DNA of 6,563 nucleotides, from the NCBI GenBank assembly GCA_011390385.1, contig JAABSN010000186.1, positions 1 to 6,563 on the forward strand. Reading direction: 5' to 3'. Below the pieces are notes generated by a model. It saw only the letters and a list, made by a program, of their open reading frames with translations. It ran no database searches and was not told the DNA's origin. The stretch is from Thioalkalivibrio nitratireducens (GTDB taxonomy: Bacteria; Pseudomonadota; Gammaproteobacteria; Ectothiorhodospirales; Ectothiorhodospiraceae). Position numbers and translations under genes: made by a program. Of this stretch, positions 5,833-6,563 are shown one piece after another. Within the stretch, counting starts at the first letter, position 1. Each line of letters begins with the position of its first letter.

Positions 5833-5901
5833 CGCCCTGCGGGCTCCTCGCAATGACGAGTAACCATCGCCCTGGGGGCTCCTCGCAATGAAGAGTAACC
5901 A
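5832..5901 (+). repeat. Two tandem 35-bp direct repeats
   Basis: Units 5832-5866 and 5867-5901 are 33 of 35 identical (differences at 5840/5875 and 5857/5892). Each contains CTCCTCGCAATGA and ends in GAGTAACCA. A degraded third start (TCGCCGTGG) follows at 5902. The unit is the outer part of the adjacent palindromic repeat, so the tandem copy probably arose by slippage or partial duplication of that repeat. Confidence 0.85.
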
Positions 5902-5937
5902 TCGCCGTGGTCGCGACGGCCGGAGACCATCCCTCGC

Positions 5938-5999
5938 CGTCATCGCGAGCCCCGCAGGGGCGTGGCGATCCGTGCGGCGTTACGGAACCCGCAATGACG
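5938..5999. repeat. Second, diverged copy of the dispersed palindromic repeat
   Basis: The ends CGTCATCGCG (5938-5947) and CGCAATGACG (5990-5999) are reverse complements at 9 of 10 bases. Inside lie GAGCCCCGCAGGGGCGTGG and GCGATCC, a variant of the motif order in the copy at 5798-5866 read on the other strand. It ends 28 bases before the next start codon, and 6000-6027 holds only a weak ribosome binding site (AGGG at 6014-6017). Confidence 0.65.
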
Positions 6000-6027
6000 G
6001 CGATGCAGCCGCCAGGGTCGGTGCAGC

Positions 6028-6563
6028 ATGAGTGGCGATATGGCGATTGCGCTGGGACTGGCGATTCCGCTGTTCGGAATGGCGCTGATGCTGCTGTTCG
6101 GCCGCTGGCCGAACCTGCGCGATACCGTGATGGTGCTGACCGCGGCCGGCATGTTCACCACCGTGCTGCAACTCCTGCCCCGGGTGGCGGCGGGCGAGCG
6201 CCCCAGACTGCACCTGTTCGAACTGATGCCCGGCCTGTCCATCGCTTTCGAGGTGGAGCCGCTGGGTATGGTCTTCGCGATGGTCGCCTCCGGATTGTGG
6301 ATCGTGACCGCGCTGTACGCGATCGGCTACATGCGCGGCGCGAAGGAAAAGAACCAGACCCGCTTCTACGCCTTCTTCGCGATCGCCTTGTTCAGCGCGC
6401 TGGGCATCGCCTTCGCGCAGAACATGTTCACCCTGTTCGTGTTCTACGAAATCCTGTCGCTGTCCACCTATCCCCTGGTCGCGCACAAGGGCAACGAGGC
6501 GGCCAAGCGCGGTGCGCGCGTGTATATCGGCCTGCTGCTCGGCACCTCGATCGGTTTCATGCT
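6028..6563 (+). CDS. Second antiporter-like subunit, NuoL/MrpA/MrpD superfamily (C-terminus cut by window edge)
   Basis: Start of an ion-translocating membrane subunit. 178 codons are visible without a stop, running off the right edge; full-length relatives have roughly 500 residues or more. Hydrophobic helices begin at about residue 5 (ALGLAIPLFGMALMLLFG). Conserved landmarks are GYMRG followed by RFYAFFAIALFSALGIAFA, then NMFTLFVFYEILSLSTYPLV with E141, the TM5 glutamate of the family, at the same residue number as in the upstream mnhD product. The ATG at 6028 has only a weak AGGG ten bases upstream; a second ATG at 6040 is possible. It is either an additional MnhD-type subunit or the NuoL-like part of a split MrpA; the C-terminal portion needed to decide lies outside. 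It lies 381 bases after mnhD in the same direction. Confidence 0.9.
   Translation, partial: MSGDMAIALGLAIPLFGMALMLLFGRWPNLRDTVMVLTAAGMFTTVLQLLPRVAAGERPRLHLFELMPGLSIAFEVEPLGMVFAMVASGLWIVTALYAIGYMRGAKEKNQTRFYAFFAIALFSALGIAFAQNMFTLFVFYEILSLSTYPLVAHKGNEAAKRGARVYIGLLLGTSIGFM

Noticed and set aside
5646..5891. 81-codon frame starting at the TGATG that overlaps the mnhD stop
   Set aside because: Pro/Arg-rich translation with no recognisable family, running through the palindromic and tandem repeats; kept only as a possible relic of a coupled start codon.
3943..5943. Very long minus-strand open frame (666 codons) opposite mnhC, mnhD and the repeat gap
   Set aside because: Antisense shadow in GC-rich DNA: the translation is rich in Arg, Gln, His, Asp and Gly with no domain, and the plus strand codes for well-recognised subunits.
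5798..5999. CRISPR array
   Set aside because: Only two adjacent 35-bp copies without spacers, plus inverted copies; the pattern fits a dispersed palindromic repeat and no cas gene is present.

Overview
The window is GC-rich DNA from a bacterium, most likely a gammaproteobacterium. The MazG sequence is close to the enterobacterial type, the GC bias is strong, and there are dispersed palindromic repeats. A sulfur-oxidising or haloalkaliphilic lineage (Ectothiorhodospiraceae-like) would fit the Mrp-type cation/proton antiporter operon next to a sulfur-oxygenase-reductase-like gene. This assignment is inference from gene content, not a database match.

Layout: (1) 1-679, minus strand: mazG, a nucleotide pyrophosphohydrolase, open at the left edge. 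(2) 680-805: a divergent intergenic region with a good sigma70 promoter, a near-consensus IscR/Rrf2-type operator over the -35 box, and a perfect hairpin just before the ribosome binding site. (3) 806-1255, plus strand: a 149-residue protein that appears to be a single-domain relative of sulfur oxygenase reductase (SOR), with the Cys, His-x3-His and Glu positions at nearly the same spacing as in SOR. (4) 1256-1706: 450 bases without a gene, holding a hairpin and a 191-bp element of nested inverted repeats. (5) 1707-5646, plus strand: seven tightly packed genes, mnhE, mnhF, mnhG, an mrpA-C-terminus-like (MbhD+MbhE) gene, mnhB, mnhC and mnhD, most joined by 1-4 base overlaps. (6) 5647-6027: 381 bases without a convincing gene, filled at the 3' side with a dispersed repeat family, including two tandem 35-bp copies. 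(7) 6028-6563, plus strand: the start of a second NuoL/MrpD-family antiporter subunit, open at the right edge.

The antiporter subunits should form one inner-membrane complex exchanging Na+ (or other monovalent cations) for H+. MrpA, a single large protein in classical operons, is not seen intact here: its C-terminal module is a separate gene, and its NuoL-like part may be the gene at the right edge or lie beyond it. This resembles the split arrangement of membrane-bound hydrogenase-type complexes.

The points most worth a second look are the half-length SOR-like protein with its putative Fe-S-responsive operator, the mrpA-like gene that lacks any ATG/GTG/TTG start near its conserved N-terminus, and the repeat cluster lying inside the antiporter operon.
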